Source: Pseudorhizobium banfieldiae
Lineage (GTDB): Bacteria > Pseudomonadota > Alphaproteobacteria > Rhizobiales > Rhizobiaceae
Direction: 5' to 3'
Length of the DNA: 64,000 nucleotides
Assembly (NCBI RefSeq): GCF_000967425.1
Contig: NZ_FO082820.1
Span: 1,488,001-1,552,000 of the forward strand
Part shown: in pieces, positions 44,883-54,349 of the stretch
Layout of the letters: the number at the start of each line of letters is the position of its first letter
Numbering within the stretch: position 1 is the first letter of the stretch
The notes under the pieces: model-generated
Database searches by the model: none
What the model was told of the DNA's origin: nothing
What the model saw: the letters and a program-made list of their open reading frames with translations, nothing else
Position numbers and translations under genes: made by a program

Positions 44883-45006
44883 AAAAAAATAGCGCCTGCC
44901 GGGGGAGGATTCGGCAGGCGCTATTTGCAGGACTGGCAGTCGAGGAGGAGGCGCCAGTCTCCGGCGGCACGCGAGGAGGAGGAGCGCCGCCGAATGGTGA
45001 GATCGC
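44883..45006 (-). ncRNA. candidate cuckoo/CcsR-like small RNA with three CCUCC-loop hairpins
   Basis: A transcript of about 120 nt predicted on the minus strand. Hairpin 1 (44992-44962) pairs CGGCGGC with GCCGCCG and exposes CTCCTCCTCCTC. Hairpin 2 (44959-44931) pairs GACTGGC with GCCAGTC and exposes CCTCCTCCTC. Hairpin 3 (44926-44887) pairs 14 bases (AAATAGCGCCTGCC with its complement), has CCTCCCCC in its loop and is followed by seven Ts, so it is the terminator. The C/U-rich loops resemble the anti-Shine-Dalgarno end of 16S rRNA. This is the architecture of the rhizobial cuckoo RNAs and of Rhodobacter CcsR RNAs. An exact EcfG promoter precedes it; the start near 45006 is inferred from that. 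No coding frame fits. Confidence 0.75.
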
Positions 45007-45012
45007 GAACCA

Positions 45013-45037
45013 AACGGATAGAGGCAAGGCTTGTTCC
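45013..45037 (-). promoter_or_regulatory. EcfG (general stress sigma) promoter of the small RNA, exact consensus
   Basis: On the minus strand GGAAC (45037-45033) and CGTT (45016-45013) are 16 bases apart, the exact EcfG consensus. It predicts transcription start at about 45006-45004, just before hairpin 1 of the small RNA. Confidence 0.75.
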
Positions 45038-45170
45038 GAAAGGATGCGTCATCGAATTAGGAATACCTTATATGCAGATGGTTAAGAAAAGGTAAATGAT
45101 GCCTGCGCGACAGGAGACAAGACGATCTCTCCGCAGCCAACTCCGCATGGTGCAAGCTCTCATTTTCCCT
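45038..45170. other. intergenic, nothing assigned
   Basis: This is the stretch between the small-RNA promoter and the tRNA-Leu promoter. The short frames open here on either strand lack ribosome-binding sites. Together with 44703-44882 (also without a gene, holding the upstream region of the second DUF1127 gene) it completes the 545-base gap between 44702 and 45248. Confidence 0.4.
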
Positions 45171-45198
45171 TTGCGCCGGAAAAAACGGGTGATATAGA
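45171..45198 (+). promoter_or_regulatory. candidate promoter of tRNA-Leu
   Basis: TTGCGC (45171-45176) and TATAGA (45193-45198) with a 16-base spacer, about 50 bases before the tRNA 5' end. Confidence 0.45.
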
Positions 45199-45247
45199 GA
45201 CGCGCGCTCCGAAAGCCTCCTTGCGGGGATTTTTGCGCGGCGGGAGC

Positions 45248-45332
<85 letters not shown>

Positions 45333-45476
45333 GAGCCGCAGGAGCAGGATCGGGAGCCGTCAGCGGCTAGAGATCAGCGTTCCAGAAGTCGCGGCCGGTC
45401 ACTCAGGTTCCGGCGTCGTGCTCATCGAAAACCAACGGCTGTCTGAGCACCGCCGCCACGATATGAAGGTTTTAAA

Positions 45477-46973
45477 ATGCAGGTTACCGAAACGCTCGCT
45501 GAAGGGCTGAAGCGCGAAATCAAGGTTGTCATTCCGGCCAAGGACATGGAAGCGCAGATGAACGTGCGCCTCGCCGAAGCCAAGGACAAGGTCCGCATCA
45601 ACGGCTTCCGTCCGGGCAAGGTGCCGGTCGCCCATCTGAAGAAGATGTATGGCAAGTCGATCATGGCGGAACTCGTCAACGAGATCGTTCGCGAGCGCCC
45701 GACCAAGATTCTGTCCGAGCGTGGCGAGAAGTCCGCTACCCAGCCGTCCGTCACCATGACGGAAGACGAGGCCGAAGCCGAGAAGATCCTCAGCGCCCAG
45801 GCCGATTTCGAATTCACTCTGTCCTATGAAGTCATCCCGCCGATCGAACTGAAGCCGACGGATGGCATCAAGGTCGTGCGTGAGGTCGTCGATGTGTCCG
45901 ACGACGAGGTCAACGAGCAGATCCTCAAGATCGCCGAAAGCGCCCGCACCTACGAAGCCAAGAAGGGCAAGGCCGCCAATGGCGACCGCGTCACGATGAA
46001 CTACCTCGGCAAGGTCGACGGCGAAGCCTTCGATGGCGGCGCTGCAGAGGATGCCGAACTGGTCCTCGGCTCCGGCCGCTTCATTCCGGGCTTCGAAGAC
46101 CAGCTGGTTGGCGTCAAGGCCGGCGATGAGAAGACCATCACCGTATCGTTCCCGGCTGATTATCCGGCTGCGAATCTGGCTGGCAAGGAAGCCACCTTCG
46201 ACGTCACCATCAAGGAAGTGGCTGCCCCGGCCGATCTGGAGCTGAACGACGAACTCGCCTCCAAGCTCGGCATTGAGTCGCTCGACAAGCTCAAGGAAAT
46301 CGTCCGTGGCCAGATCGAGGGTCAGTACGGCAATGTCACCCGTCAGAAGGTGAAGCGCCAGATCCTCGACCAGCTGGACGAGATGTACAAGTTCGACACG
46401 CCGCAGGGCCTCGTCGACGCCGAGTTTGAAAACATCTGGCGCCAGATCAACACCGATCTCGCCCAGTCCGGCAAGACCTTCGAAGACGAGGATACCACCG
46501 AGGAAGAAGCACGCGAAGAATATCGCAAGCTTGCCGAGCGTCGTGTCCGCCTTGGCCTCGTTCTCTCCGAGATCGGCGAGAAGGGTGGCGTCGAGGTGAC
46601 GGAGGAAGAAATGCAGCGTGCGCTCTTCGCCCAGCTGCAGCAGTTCCCGGGCCAGCAGAAGGAAATCCTGGAATACTTCCGCAACACGCCGGGTGCCTCT
46701 GCCTCGCTGCGCGCACCGATCTTCGAAGAGAAGGTCGTCGACAAGCTGCTGGCGGAAGTCGACGTGACCGACAAGAAGGTTTCCAAGGAAGAGCTGCTGG
46801 CGGACGACGAGGAAGGCTCCGAAGCCGCTGAGAAGCCTGCCAAGAAGAAGGCTGCGCCGAAGAAGAAGGCCGCTGCCAAGGATGAGGCTGCTGAGGCCGC
46901 TTCCGAAGAAGCTCCGGCTCCGAAGAAGAAGGCCGCTCCGAAGAAGAAGGCGGCTGACGACAGCGCCGAATAA
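45477..46973 (+). CDS. tig: trigger factor (ribosome-associated chaperone)
   Basis: A 498-residue chaperone and peptidyl-prolyl isomerase. The ribosome-binding signature GFRPGKVP is at residues 43-50, the FKBP-type PPIase domain at about 160-245, and the C-terminal chaperone domain after it. The last about 50 residues are a repeated Lys/Ala/Pro/Glu stretch ([11 protein letters not shown] twice, then an acidic spacer), an addition beyond the E. coli protein (432 residues). It is followed by a strong terminator, so it is probably transcribed alone. The ATG starts [16 protein letters not shown]. Confidence 0.96.
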   Translation: MQVTETLAEGLKREIKVVIPAKDMEAQMNVRLAEAKDKVRINGFRPGKVPVAHLKKMYGKSIMAELVNEIVRERPTKILSERGEKSATQPSVTMTEDEAEAEKILSAQADFEFTLSYEVIPPIELKPTDGIKVVREVVDVSDDEVNEQILKIAESARTYEAKKGKAANGDRVTMNYLGKVDGEAFDGGAAEDAELVLGSGRFIPGFEDQLVGVKAGDEKTITVSFPADYPAANLAGKEATFDVTIKEVAAPADLELNDELASKLGIESLDKLKEIVRGQIEGQYGNVTRQKVKRQILDQLDEMYKFDTPQGLVDAEFENIWRQINTDLAQSGKTFEDEDTTEEEAREEYRKLAERRVRLGLVLSEIGEKGGVEVTEEEMQRALFAQLQQFPGQQKEILEYFRNTPGASASLRAPIFEEKVVDKLLAEVDVTDKKVSKEELLADDEEGSEAAEKPAKKKAAPKKKAAAKDEAAEAASEEAPAPKKKAAPKKKAADDSAE

Positions 46974-46996
46974 TCTTCGTTTAGCATGGATGCAGA

Positions 46997-47026
46997 AGCC
47001 GGGTCGGCAACGATCCGGCTTTTTTA
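46997..47026 (+). terminator. rho-independent terminator of tig
   Basis: AGCCGGGTCG (46997-47006) pairs with CGATCCGGCT (47011-47020) around a GCAA tetraloop, with six Ts after it. Confidence 0.85.
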
Positions 47027-47051
47027 TTGTCCCTCCCGAAGTTGTGCCGCC

Positions 47052-48674
47052 ATGATCCGCATCGAGAACATCAGCAAGTCGAATAGCCACCGCATCCTCT
47101 ACATTGATGCCTCGGCGGCCCTTAACCGTGGCGAGAAGATCGGCCTGGTCGGCCCGAACGGTGCCGGCAAGACGACGCTGTTTCGCATGATCACCGGCCA
47201 GGAGAGCCCGGACGAAGGGCAGGTCGCCGTCGAGAAGAATGTCACGATCGGCTATTTCAACCAGGACGTCGGCGAGATGTCCGGCGTCAGCGCCGTGACC
47301 GAGGTGATGAACGGCGCCGGTCCGGTCAGCACCGTTGCCGCGGAACTGCGGGAACTCGAAGCCGCCATGGTCGATCCGGATCGTATGGACGAGATGGACG
47401 CCATCATCGAACGCTACGGCGAGGTGCAGGCGCGGTACGAGGAACTCGACGGCTACGGGCTGGAAAGCCGTGCCCGGGAGGTCCTCGCCGGTCTGTCCTT
47501 TAGCCAGGAGATGATGGAAGGCGACGTGGGCAAGCTCTCCGGCGGCTGGAAAATGCGTGTCGCGCTCGCCCGCATCCTTCTGATGCGCCCGGACGTCATG
47601 CTGCTCGACGAGCCCTCCAACCACCTCGATCTGGAAAGCCTGATCTGGCTGGAGCAGTTCCTCAAGGCCTACGAGGGGGCGCTGCTGATGACCTCGCACG
47701 ACCGCGAGTTCATGAACCGCATCGTCAACAAGATCATCGAGATCGATGCCGGCTCGTTGAGCACCTATGCCGGCGACTATGGCTTCTATGAGCAGCAGCG
47801 GGCACAGAACGAGAAGCAGCAGCAGGCGCAGTTCGAGCGCCAGCAGGCCATGCTCGCCAAGGAGATCAAGTTCATCGAGCGCTTCAAGGCGCGCGCCAGC
47901 CACGCCGCGCAGGTGCAGAGCCGGGTGAAAAAGCTGGACAAGATCGAGCGGGTTGAGCCGCCGCGCCGGCGTCAGTCGGTCGCGTTCGAGTTTCAGCCGG
48001 CGCCACGTTCCGGAGAGGATGTTGCAAGCCTCAAGGGCGTGCACAAGGCCTATGGAAGCCGGACGATCTATGAGGGTCTGGACTTCATGATCCGCCGCAA
48101 GGAGCGCTGGTGCATCATGGGCGTCAACGGTGCGGGGAAGTCGACGCTGCTGAAGCTGATCGCCGGCTCGACTGAGCCAGATCAGGGTTCGGTCACGGTC
48201 GGCGCCAGCGTGAAGCTGGGCTATTTCGCGCAGCACGCCATGGATCTGCTGGATGGCGAGCAGACGGTCTTCGAATGGCTCGAATCGGAGTTTCCGAGGG
48301 CCGGGCAGGGCACGCTGCGCACGCTTGCCGGCTGCTTCGGCTTTTCAGGCGACGATGTGGAGAAGAAATGCCGGGTGCTTTCCGGAGGTGAGAAGGCGCG
48401 GCTCGTCATGGCGGCCATGCTGTTCGATCCGCCGAACTTCCTCGTTCTCGACGAACCGACCAACCACCTCGACCTCGACACCAAGGAAATGCTGATCAGG
48501 GCCCTCTCCGAGTACGAAGGCACCATGCTCTTCGTCAGCCATGACCGGCACTTCCTGTCCGAGCTCTCCAACCGGGTGCTGGAGATCTCGGCCGATGGCG
48601 TTCAACGCTATGACGGCGGCTACCGGGAATATGTCGAGCGGACCGGCTATGAGGCGCCGGGCCTGGCAGCCTGA
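47052..48674 (+). CDS. ABC-F family ATPase
   Basis: A 540-residue protein with two ABC domains in tandem and no membrane segment, the ABC-F translation-factor layout. The first domain has GPNGAGKTT, LSGGWKMRVALA and LLLDEPSNHLD; the second GVNGAGKST, LSGGEKARLVMA and LVLDEPTNHLD. The interdomain linker is rich in Gln/Glu/Lys (about residues 245-315). These proteins act on the ribosome E site, so a role in relieving stalled translation is likely, but the subfamily is not certain. ATG at 47052 starts MIRIENISKSNSHR; the tig terminator lies just upstream. Confidence 0.9.
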   Translation: MIRIENISKSNSHRILYIDASAALNRGEKIGLVGPNGAGKTTLFRMITGQESPDEGQVAVEKNVTIGYFNQDVGEMSGVSAVTEVMNGAGPVSTVAAELRELEAAMVDPDRMDEMDAIIERYGEVQARYEELDGYGLESRAREVLAGLSFSQEMMEGDVGKLSGGWKMRVALARILLMRPDVMLLDEPSNHLDLESLIWLEQFLKAYEGALLMTSHDREFMNRIVNKIIEIDAGSLSTYAGDYGFYEQQRAQNEKQQQAQFERQQAMLAKEIKFIERFKARASHAAQVQSRVKKLDKIERVEPPRRRQSVAFEFQPAPRSGEDVASLKGVHKAYGSRTIYEGLDFMIRRKERWCIMGVNGAGKSTLLKLIAGSTEPDQGSVTVGASVKLGYFAQHAMDLLDGEQTVFEWLESEFPRAGQGTLRTLAGCFGFSGDDVEKKCRVLSGGEKARLVMAAMLFDPPNFLVLDEPTNHLDLDTKEMLIRALSEYEGTMLFVSHDRHFLSELSNRVLEISADGVQRYDGGYREYVERTGYEAPGLAA

Positions 48675-48708
48675 CAGGTCCGCAAGCCCTCGCCGCCCGG
48701 CCGCCGCG

Positions 48709-49335
48709 TCAGCCCGCCTGCACTTCCTTCATGTCGGCATCGTCCAGTTCGGTCGCCCGCAAATGCGCCGGCCGATCGTGAAGGTGGCGAACATAGGCCT
48801 CGAACGCTGGCCTCTTGTCGATCGAACCGAACTGCATGCCCCACATCAGGTGCGAGCCGACATAGACGTCGGCCGCCGTGAAGCTGCTGCCGGCGATGTA
48901 GCTGCGGTCGGTGAGCACATTTTCGAGCGTCTCGATGACCTCCGCATAACTCCCGTATCCGATCATGGCACGACGATCCTCAGGGACCTGGAAGCCGACG
49001 GCACGATTGCTGACAGCCGCCTCCAGCGGGCCGGCCGCGAAGAAGAGCCAGCGATAATAGTCGGCCCGCTCCCTTTGCGGCGGCGCTAGCCCTGCTTGCG
49101 GGAAGGCATCCGCCAGATATGCGCATATGGCCGGGCATTCCGTCACGATACTGTCACCATGAACCAGGGTTGGGACCTTTCCCATCGGATTAAGGCGCAG
49201 ATAGTCCGGTGCCTTCATCGTGCCGCCGAAGGTCAGCACCTCCCGGCGGTAGGGAATGCCGACCTCTTCCAGCATCCACCGGGCAATCCGCCCGCGTGAC
49301 ATGGGATTGGTATAGAGAATGAGTTCATCTGACAT
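48709..49335 (-). CDS. glutathione S-transferase family protein
   Basis: A 208-residue protein with an N-terminal thioredoxin-like domain (YTNPMSRGRIARWMLEEVGI, NPMGKVPTLV and TECPAICAYLAD) and a C-terminal helical domain. The Ser in NPMSRGR is near the catalytic position. Substrate unknown. The ATG at 49335 has a strong GGAGGAAGTGGCA site, so the GTG six bases upstream is not used. It converges on the ABC-F gene (35 bases apart). Confidence 0.9.
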   Translation of the reverse strand: MSDELILYTNPMSRGRIARWMLEEVGIPYRREVLTFGGTMKAPDYLRLNPMGKVPTLVHGDSIVTECPAICAYLADAFPQAGLAPPQRERADYYRWLFFAAGPLEAAVSNRAVGFQVPEDRRAMIGYGSYAEVIETLENVLTDRSYIAGSSFTAADVYVGSHLMWGMQFGSIDKRPAFEAYVRHLHDRPAHLRATELDDADMKEVQAG

Positions 49336-49400
49336 TGCCACTTCCTCCGTTCACCGTATGTTCTAGTCGCGCGGTTGCCAGATATCAATCCGCTCCAGGC

Positions 49401-49433
49401 AAAAAAGAAGACGGCGGGAACTGATCCCGCCGT
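49401..49433 (-). terminator. rho-independent terminator of icd
   Basis: GACGGCGGGA (49410-49419) pairs with TCCCGCCGTC (49425-49434). On the minus strand, a T-rich stretch ending TTTTTT follows. Confidence 0.8.
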
Positions 49434-49460
49434 CAAAGCTCCTGAAATCCGAAGGATCGA

Positions 49461-50676
49461 TCAGGCGGCCATGGCCTTCTTGAGGTTATCGTCGATCTTG
49501 TCGAGGAACGCGGTCGTCGAGAGCCACGGCTGGTCCGGGCCGATGAGCAGTGCCAGGTCCTTGGTCATGAAGCCGGATTCGACCGTCTCGATGCAGACGC
49601 GCTCGAGCGTCGCGGCGAAGCGTGCGAGTTCGGCATTGTCGTCCAGCTTGGCGCGGTGGGCGAGGCCCCGGGTCCATGCGAAGATGGAGGCGATCGAGTT
49701 CGTCGAGGTCTCCTGGCCCTTCTGGTGCTGGCGGTAGTGACGGGTGACGGTACCGTGGGCGGCTTCCGCCTCCACCGTCTGGCCATCCGGGGTCATCAGC
49801 ACCGAGGTCATCAGGCCGAGCGACCCGAAGCCCTGCGCGACGATGTCGGACTGCACGTCGCCGTCGTAGTTCTTGCAGGCCCAGACATAGCCGCCGGACC
49901 ACTTCAGGGCGGCCGCGACCATGTCGTCGATCAGGCGGTGCTCGTACCAGATCTTCTTGGCTTCGTACTGCGCCTTGAACTCGGCGTCGTAGATCTCCTG
50001 GAAGATGTCCTTGAAGCGGCCGTCATAGGCTTTCAGGATGGTGTTCTTCGTCGACAGGTAGCAGGGGACGCCGCGCATCCAGGGCGTAGTTCAGCGAAGC
50101 GCGGGCGAAGTCACGGATCGAATCGTCGAGGTTGTACATCGCCATGGCGACGCCGGAAGACGGGGCGTCGAAGACGTCATGCTCGATCGTCTGGCCATCC
50201 TCGCCGACGAACTTGATCGTCAGCTTGCCCTTGCCGGGGAACTTGAAGTCGGTGGCGCGGTACTGGTCGCCGAAGGCGTGGCGGCCGACGATGATCGGCT
50301 GCGTCCAGCCGGGCACCAGGCGCGGCACGTTCTTCATGATGATCGGCTCGCGGAAGATGACGCCGCCGAGGATATTGCGGATCGTGCCGTTCGGGCTCTT
50401 CCACATCTTCTTCAGCCCGAACTCCTCGACGCGGCCTTCGTCCGGCGTGATGGTCGCGCACTTGATGCCAACGCCATGCTTCTTGATCGCGTGCGCGGCA
50501 TCGACGGTCACCTGGTCGTCGGTGGCATCGCGGTTCTGGACCGAGAGGTCGTAGTACTCGATGTCGAGATCGAGGTAGGGCAGGATCAGCTTGTCCTTGA
50601 TGAACTGCCAGATGATGCGGGTCATCTCGTCGCCGTCGAGATCGACGACCGGATTGGCTACCTTGATCTTTTGCAT
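49461..50676 (-). pseudogene. icd: NADP-dependent isocitrate dehydrogenase, single-base frameshift
   Basis: Two overlapping frames encode the N- and C-terminal parts of one 404-residue isocitrate dehydrogenase (TCA cycle, isocitrate to 2-oxoglutarate). The first begins [20 protein letters not shown] (ATG 50676, after AGAGGAATCC) and runs to about residue 199 (LNYAL). The second continues [20 protein letters not shown] to the TGA at 49461. The join carries one extra base, CCTGGATGCGC where CCTGATGCGC would keep frame, so an extra C is on the plus strand at 50079-50080. The total span, 1216 bases, is 405 codons plus one. Either a sequencing error or a real inactivation. All expected core motifs are otherwise intact. 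Confidence 0.88.
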
Positions 50677-50892
50677 GGATTCCTCTTCGAATGCTGGCAG
50701 GGAGCAATTCCCGGCAGTTTTGGACAAGAATGTGGGCTGCGCTATAGCATCCAAGGTCCAGAACGCAAAGCCATAGGCGGTCGCGAGATGTCCTTTTCGT
50801 CATCCTGCGGCGTCTACTTTGGTCGCGGAAGCCGTTGCAATGAACCGCGGCGATGACGGATGATCGCAACCGGGAATCACCGGACGGACCTC

Positions 50893-51426
50893 ATGCGCAA
50901 AATCCTCCTGGTTTCAGCCTGTATCTCGATTGCTTGGACGGCGTTTGCCGCGGATGCAACCGATCCCGTCCGCGAGGTCATGGCCATTACGGAGCGGAAC
51001 TGGTCGAGCACCGACGGTGAGTGGGTCTACCTCTTTGATCAGGAGCCACTCGGCCGACTGTTCAGCCGGCAGTTCCAGGCGGCCTATGCCGAAGCATCGA
51101 AGCGGCCGGCATATGATACGGATGACGGCAGCCCTGGCGATCCGTTCGGCTATGACGTGGTCACCGCCTCCCAGGATGGCTGCCCGCTGGAGGATGTCGT
51201 CGTTACCACGGGCTCACAACAGCAGGGGATCACTCGCGTCAAGGTGACCTTCAAGCTGTGGCGATGCCTGGACCAGCCGGAGTTGCGCGAGAGCGTCAAC
51301 GAGGTTCATTTCGATGTGATGGACGAGGATGGCAGGTTCGTTATCCACGACATCCACCGCATCGGGCCCGAGGACGAGGATTCTGTGCTCGCCGAAATGA
51401 AGCAGCACGTCACCGAAACCTATTGA
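50893..51426 (+). CDS. exported protein of unknown function
   Basis: A 177-residue protein. A signal peptide (RKILLVSACISIAWTAFAAD) is followed by a mature domain with the segments NWSSTDGEWVYLFDQEPLG and DVVVTTGSQQQGITRVKVTF. This pattern resembles small periplasmic proteins of rhizobia (DUF3828-like), but I cannot name it firmly. The ATG at 50893 gives a complete signal peptide; the frame is open 11 codons further upstream. It is divergent from icd (216 bases) and precedes the rpsB leader. Confidence 0.65.
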   Translation: MRKILLVSACISIAWTAFAADATDPVREVMAITERNWSSTDGEWVYLFDQEPLGRLFSRQFQAAYAEASKRPAYDTDDGSPGDPFGYDVVTASQDGCPLEDVVVTTGSQQQGITRVKVTFKLWRCLDQPELRESVNEVHFDVMDEDGRFVIHDIHRIGPEDEDSVLAEMKQHVTETY

Positions 51427-51615
51427 GCCGAAACCGCTCCCCGTGAATTTCCGGTCGGACCCTTGCCTTTTCGCGGGATCGGCTGTATGCGCACCTCCAT
51501 TCCACACGTAAGGCATGGGATTGTCCGGGAGAAATCCGGGCCATTCTGCCGGTGGCATCCTCGAAGAGGGTGCTGTTCGCCTTGCGGAGGTTCAACCGGA
51601 AAAGGAGAAAAAGGC

Positions 51616-52395
51616 ATGGCATTGCCTGATTTCAGCATGCGCCAGCTTCTGGAAGCTGGTGTTCACTTCGGCCACCAGACCCACCGCTGGAACCCGAAGA
51701 TGAAGCCGTACATCTTCGGCGATCGTTCGAACATCCACATCATCGACCTCGCACAGACCGTGCCGATGCTCTCGCGCGCCCTGCAGGTCATTTCGGACAC
51801 CGTTGCTCGTGGCGGCCGCGTTCTGTTCGTCGGCACCAAGCGTCAGGCGTCTGAACTGATCGCCGACAGCGCCAAGCGTTCGGCCCAGTACTACGTCAAC
51901 TCCCGCTGGCTCGGCGGCATGATGACGAACTGGAAGACGATCTCGAACTCGATCGCCCGCCTGCGTAAGCTCGACGAGATCCTCGCTTCGGAAGCCTCGG
52001 GCTTCACGAAGAAGGAGCGCCTGAACCTGGAGCGTGAGCGCGAGAAGCTTGACAAGGCTCTCGGCGGTATCCGCGACATGGGCGGCACGCCGGACCTGAT
52101 GTTCATCATCGACACGAACAAGGAAAAGATCGCCATCGACGAAGCGAAGCGCCTGGGCATCCCGGTCGTCGCCATCATCGACTCCAACTGCGATCCTGAC
52201 CTGATCGACTACCCGATCCCGGGCAACGACGACGCTTCGCGCGCCATCGCTCTCTACTGCGACCTGATCGCACGCGCCGCCATCGACGGCATCGCACGCC
52301 AGCAGGGCGCTTCCGGCCGTGATCTCGGCGCCTCCGCCGAAGCTCCGGTCGAGCCTGCGCTGGAAGGCGAAGCCGAAGCCGAGGCTCAGGCCTGA
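51616..52395 (+). CDS. rpsB: 30S ribosomal protein S2
   Basis: A 259-residue S2 with the family starts [20 protein letters not shown] and [20 protein letters not shown]. The C-terminal extension after residue 230 is acidic, rich in Glu and Ala. It starts the operon rpsB-tsf-pyrH-frr and onward. GGAGAAAAAGGC precedes the ATG at 51616; the frame open upstream to 51463 is not coding. The 190-base leader after the preceding gene could hold an S2 autoregulatory element, though I do not recognise one. Confidence 0.97.
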   Translation: MALPDFSMRQLLEAGVHFGHQTHRWNPKMKPYIFGDRSNIHIIDLAQTVPMLSRALQVISDTVARGGRVLFVGTKRQASELIADSAKRSAQYYVNSRWLGGMMTNWKTISNSIARLRKLDEILASEASGFTKKERLNLEREREKLDKALGGIRDMGGTPDLMFIIDTNKEKIAIDEAKRLGIPVVAIIDSNCDPDLIDYPIPGNDDASRAIALYCDLIARAAIDGIARQQGASGRDLGASAEAPVEPALEGEAEAEAQA

Positions 52396-52401
52396 TCAAG
52401 C

Positions 52402-52427
52402 GGGAGGCGGCGTCCTTGCCGCCTCCC
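52402..52427 (+). other. hairpin in the rpsB-tsf spacer without a U-run
   Basis: GGGAGGCGGC (52402-52411) pairs with GCCGCCTCCC (52418-52427). No T-run follows, so it is probably an attenuating or RNA-stabilising hairpin, not a full terminator. It may set the relative levels of S2 and EF-Ts. Confidence 0.6.
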
Positions 52428-52560
52428 AGCTTCGGGTCGAGGCGTTCCTCCCCGAAGATGGTCTTCATGACCCTGTCATACTTACGGGTACATTCGTCCC
52501 CAACGCTGCCCTGGCCGACGTTCTTCCGGCTGAGGCGATCTTGCAAACAAGAGGCACACA

Positions 52561-53487
52561 ATGACCGAAATCACAGCCGCCATGGTGAAGGAACTGCGCG
52601 AAAAGTCCGGCGCAGGGATGATGGACTGCAAGAAGGCACTTGCTGAAAACAATGGTGACATGGAAGCCGCGATCGACTGGCTGCGCGCCAAGGGCATCGC
52701 CAAGGCCGACAAGAAGTCGGGCCGTACCGCTGCAGAAGGCCTGATCGGCATCTCCAGCGCAGGCACCAAGGCAGTCGTCGTCGAGGTCAACTCCGAGACT
52801 GACTTCGTTGCCCGCAACGATGCCTTCCAGGACCTCGTCCGCGGTGTTGCGCAGGTTGCACTCTCGACTGACGGTTCGGTCGAGGCCGTCGGCGCCGCCA
52901 CCTACCCGGCCTCCGGCAAGTCGGTCACGGACACCATCAAGGACGCCATCGCCACCATCGGCGAGAACATGAGCCTGCGCCGCTCGGCCCTCCTGTCGGT
53001 CGAGGACGGCGTTGTCGCCACCTACATCCACAATGCGGCTGCCGACAACCTCGGCAAGCTTGGCGTTCTCGTCGCGCTCAAGTCGACCGGCAACAAGGAC
53101 GCCCTGAACGCCATTGGCCGCCAGATCGCAATGCATGTCGCGGCGACTGCTCCGCTCGCCATCCGTGCCGAGGAAGTCGATGCGGCCGTAGCCGAGCGCG
53201 AAAAGAACGTCTTCATCGAGCAGGCTCGTGAATCCGGCAAGCCGGACGCCATCATCGAGAAGATGGTTGAAGGTCGCATGCGCAAGTTCTTCGAGGAAGT
53301 GGCCCTTCTCTCGCAGGCCTTCGTCATCAATCCGGACCTCACCGTTGGCGCTGCCGTCAAGGAAGCCGAGAAGGAAGTCGGGGCTCCCATCGAGGTCACC
53401 GGCATGGTTCGCCTCCTGCTCGGCGAAGGGGTCGAGAAGGAAGAGTCCGACTTCGCCGCCGAGGTGGCTGCGGCTGCCAAGGGCTGA
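52561..53487 (+). CDS. tsf: translation elongation factor Ts
   Basis: A 308-residue nucleotide-exchange factor for EF-Tu. The N-terminal UBA-like domain begins [20 protein letters not shown], and [18 protein letters not shown] lies in the core. Residues after about 60 form the EF-Tu-binding domains. ATG at 52561 follows AAGAGGCACACA. The gene is the second of the translation-factor operon. Confidence 0.97.
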   Translation: MTEITAAMVKELREKSGAGMMDCKKALAENNGDMEAAIDWLRAKGIAKADKKSGRTAAEGLIGISSAGTKAVVVEVNSETDFVARNDAFQDLVRGVAQVALSTDGSVEAVGAATYPASGKSVTDTIKDAIATIGENMSLRRSALLSVEDGVVATYIHNAAADNLGKLGVLVALKSTGNKDALNAIGRQIAMHVAATAPLAIRAEEVDAAVAEREKNVFIEQARESGKPDAIIEKMVEGRMRKFFEEVALLSQAFVINPDLTVGAAVKEAEKEVGAPIEVTGMVRLLLGEGVEKEESDFAAEVAAAAKG

Positions 53488-53517
53488 TATCGCTTCATCT
53501 TGATTGGTGAAAGCATG

Positions 53518-53546
53518 AGGGCATCGCGTGACAACGCGGTGCCCTT
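53518..53546 (+). other. hairpin between tsf and pyrH
   Basis: AGGGCATCGCGT (53518-53529) pairs with ACGCGGTGCCCT (53534-53545) with one G-U pair. The following CTTCGTG lacks a U-run, so termination here would be partial at most. Confidence 0.55.
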
Positions 53547-53583
53547 CGTGTATCCGCAAGCCGTTTGATCGTCAGGAGTGTCC

Positions 53584-54306
53584 ATGTCCCCGAAGCCCAT
53601 CTACAAGCGCGTTCTTCTCAAGGCCTCCGGCGAAGCCCTGATGGGCAGCCAGGGATTTGGTATCGATGTGACGGTCGCTGATCGGATCGCGTCCGACATT
53701 GCCGAGGCACGGGCCATGGGCGTGGAGGTCGGTGTCGTTGTCGGCGGCGGCAACATCTTCCGCGGCGTGGCTGTGGCCTCGAAGGGCGGCGACCGCGTCA
53801 CCGGCGACCACATGGGCATGCTGGCAACCGTCATCAATGCTCTTGCGCTCGCCACCTCGCTTCGGAAGCTTAACATCGAAACGGTTGTCCTGTCGGCAAT
53901 CGCCATGCCGGAGATCTGCGAGAGCTTCACCCAGTTGCGGACGCTGCATCACCTGGAGCAGGGCAGGGTGGTGATCTTTGCCGGCGGCACAGGAAACCCG
54001 TTCTTCACGACCGATTCGGCTGCAGCCCTGCGTGCTGCCGAAATCGGCGCCGAAGCGATCTTCAAGGGCACCCAGGTTGACGGCATCTATTCGGCCGATC
54101 CCAAGAAGGATCCGGCCGCGACGCGCTTCGAGACGCTGACCCATGGCGAAGTCCTCGAGAAGGGGCTCGCCGTCATGGATGTCGCGGCTGTGGCGCTCGC
54201 CCGCGAGAACTCGATCCCGATCATCGTGTTCTCAATTCACGAGAAGGGCGGTTTTGCCCAGATATTGACCGGCGGCGGTCGCAAGACGATCGTGGCAGAC
54301 CACTGA
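53584..54306 (+). CDS. pyrH: UMP kinase
   Basis: A 240-residue amino-acid-kinase-fold enzyme phosphorylating UMP to UDP. Motifs are [15 protein letters not shown] (residues 6-20), [11 protein letters not shown] and [20 protein letters not shown], all of PyrH. ATG at 53584 is used: AGGAG five bases upstream overlaps the alternative GTG at 53578. It precedes frr by 43 bases. Confidence 0.97.
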   Translation: MSPKPIYKRVLLKASGEALMGSQGFGIDVTVADRIASDIAEARAMGVEVGVVVGGGNIFRGVAVASKGGDRVTGDHMGMLATVINALALATSLRKLNIETVVLSAIAMPEICESFTQLRTLHHLEQGRVVIFAGGTGNPFFTTDSAAALRAAEIGAEAIFKGTQVDGIYSADPKKDPAATRFETLTHGEVLEKGLAVMDVAAVALARENSIPIIVFSIHEKGGFAQILTGGGRKTIVADH

Positions 54307-54349
54307 ACAGCCGGGCCCGAAAGCCAAGAACAAGACAGGGAGTAGACGG

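Noticed and set aside
44812..45027. A 71-codon minus-strand frame covering the small RNA
   Set aside because: It spans the hairpins and terminator, has no ribosome-binding site and is Pro/Ser/Thr low-complexity.
45399..48236. An antisense frame of 945 codons over tig and the ABC-F gene
   Set aside because: Both conserved proteins read on the other strand; the antisense product is low-complexity.
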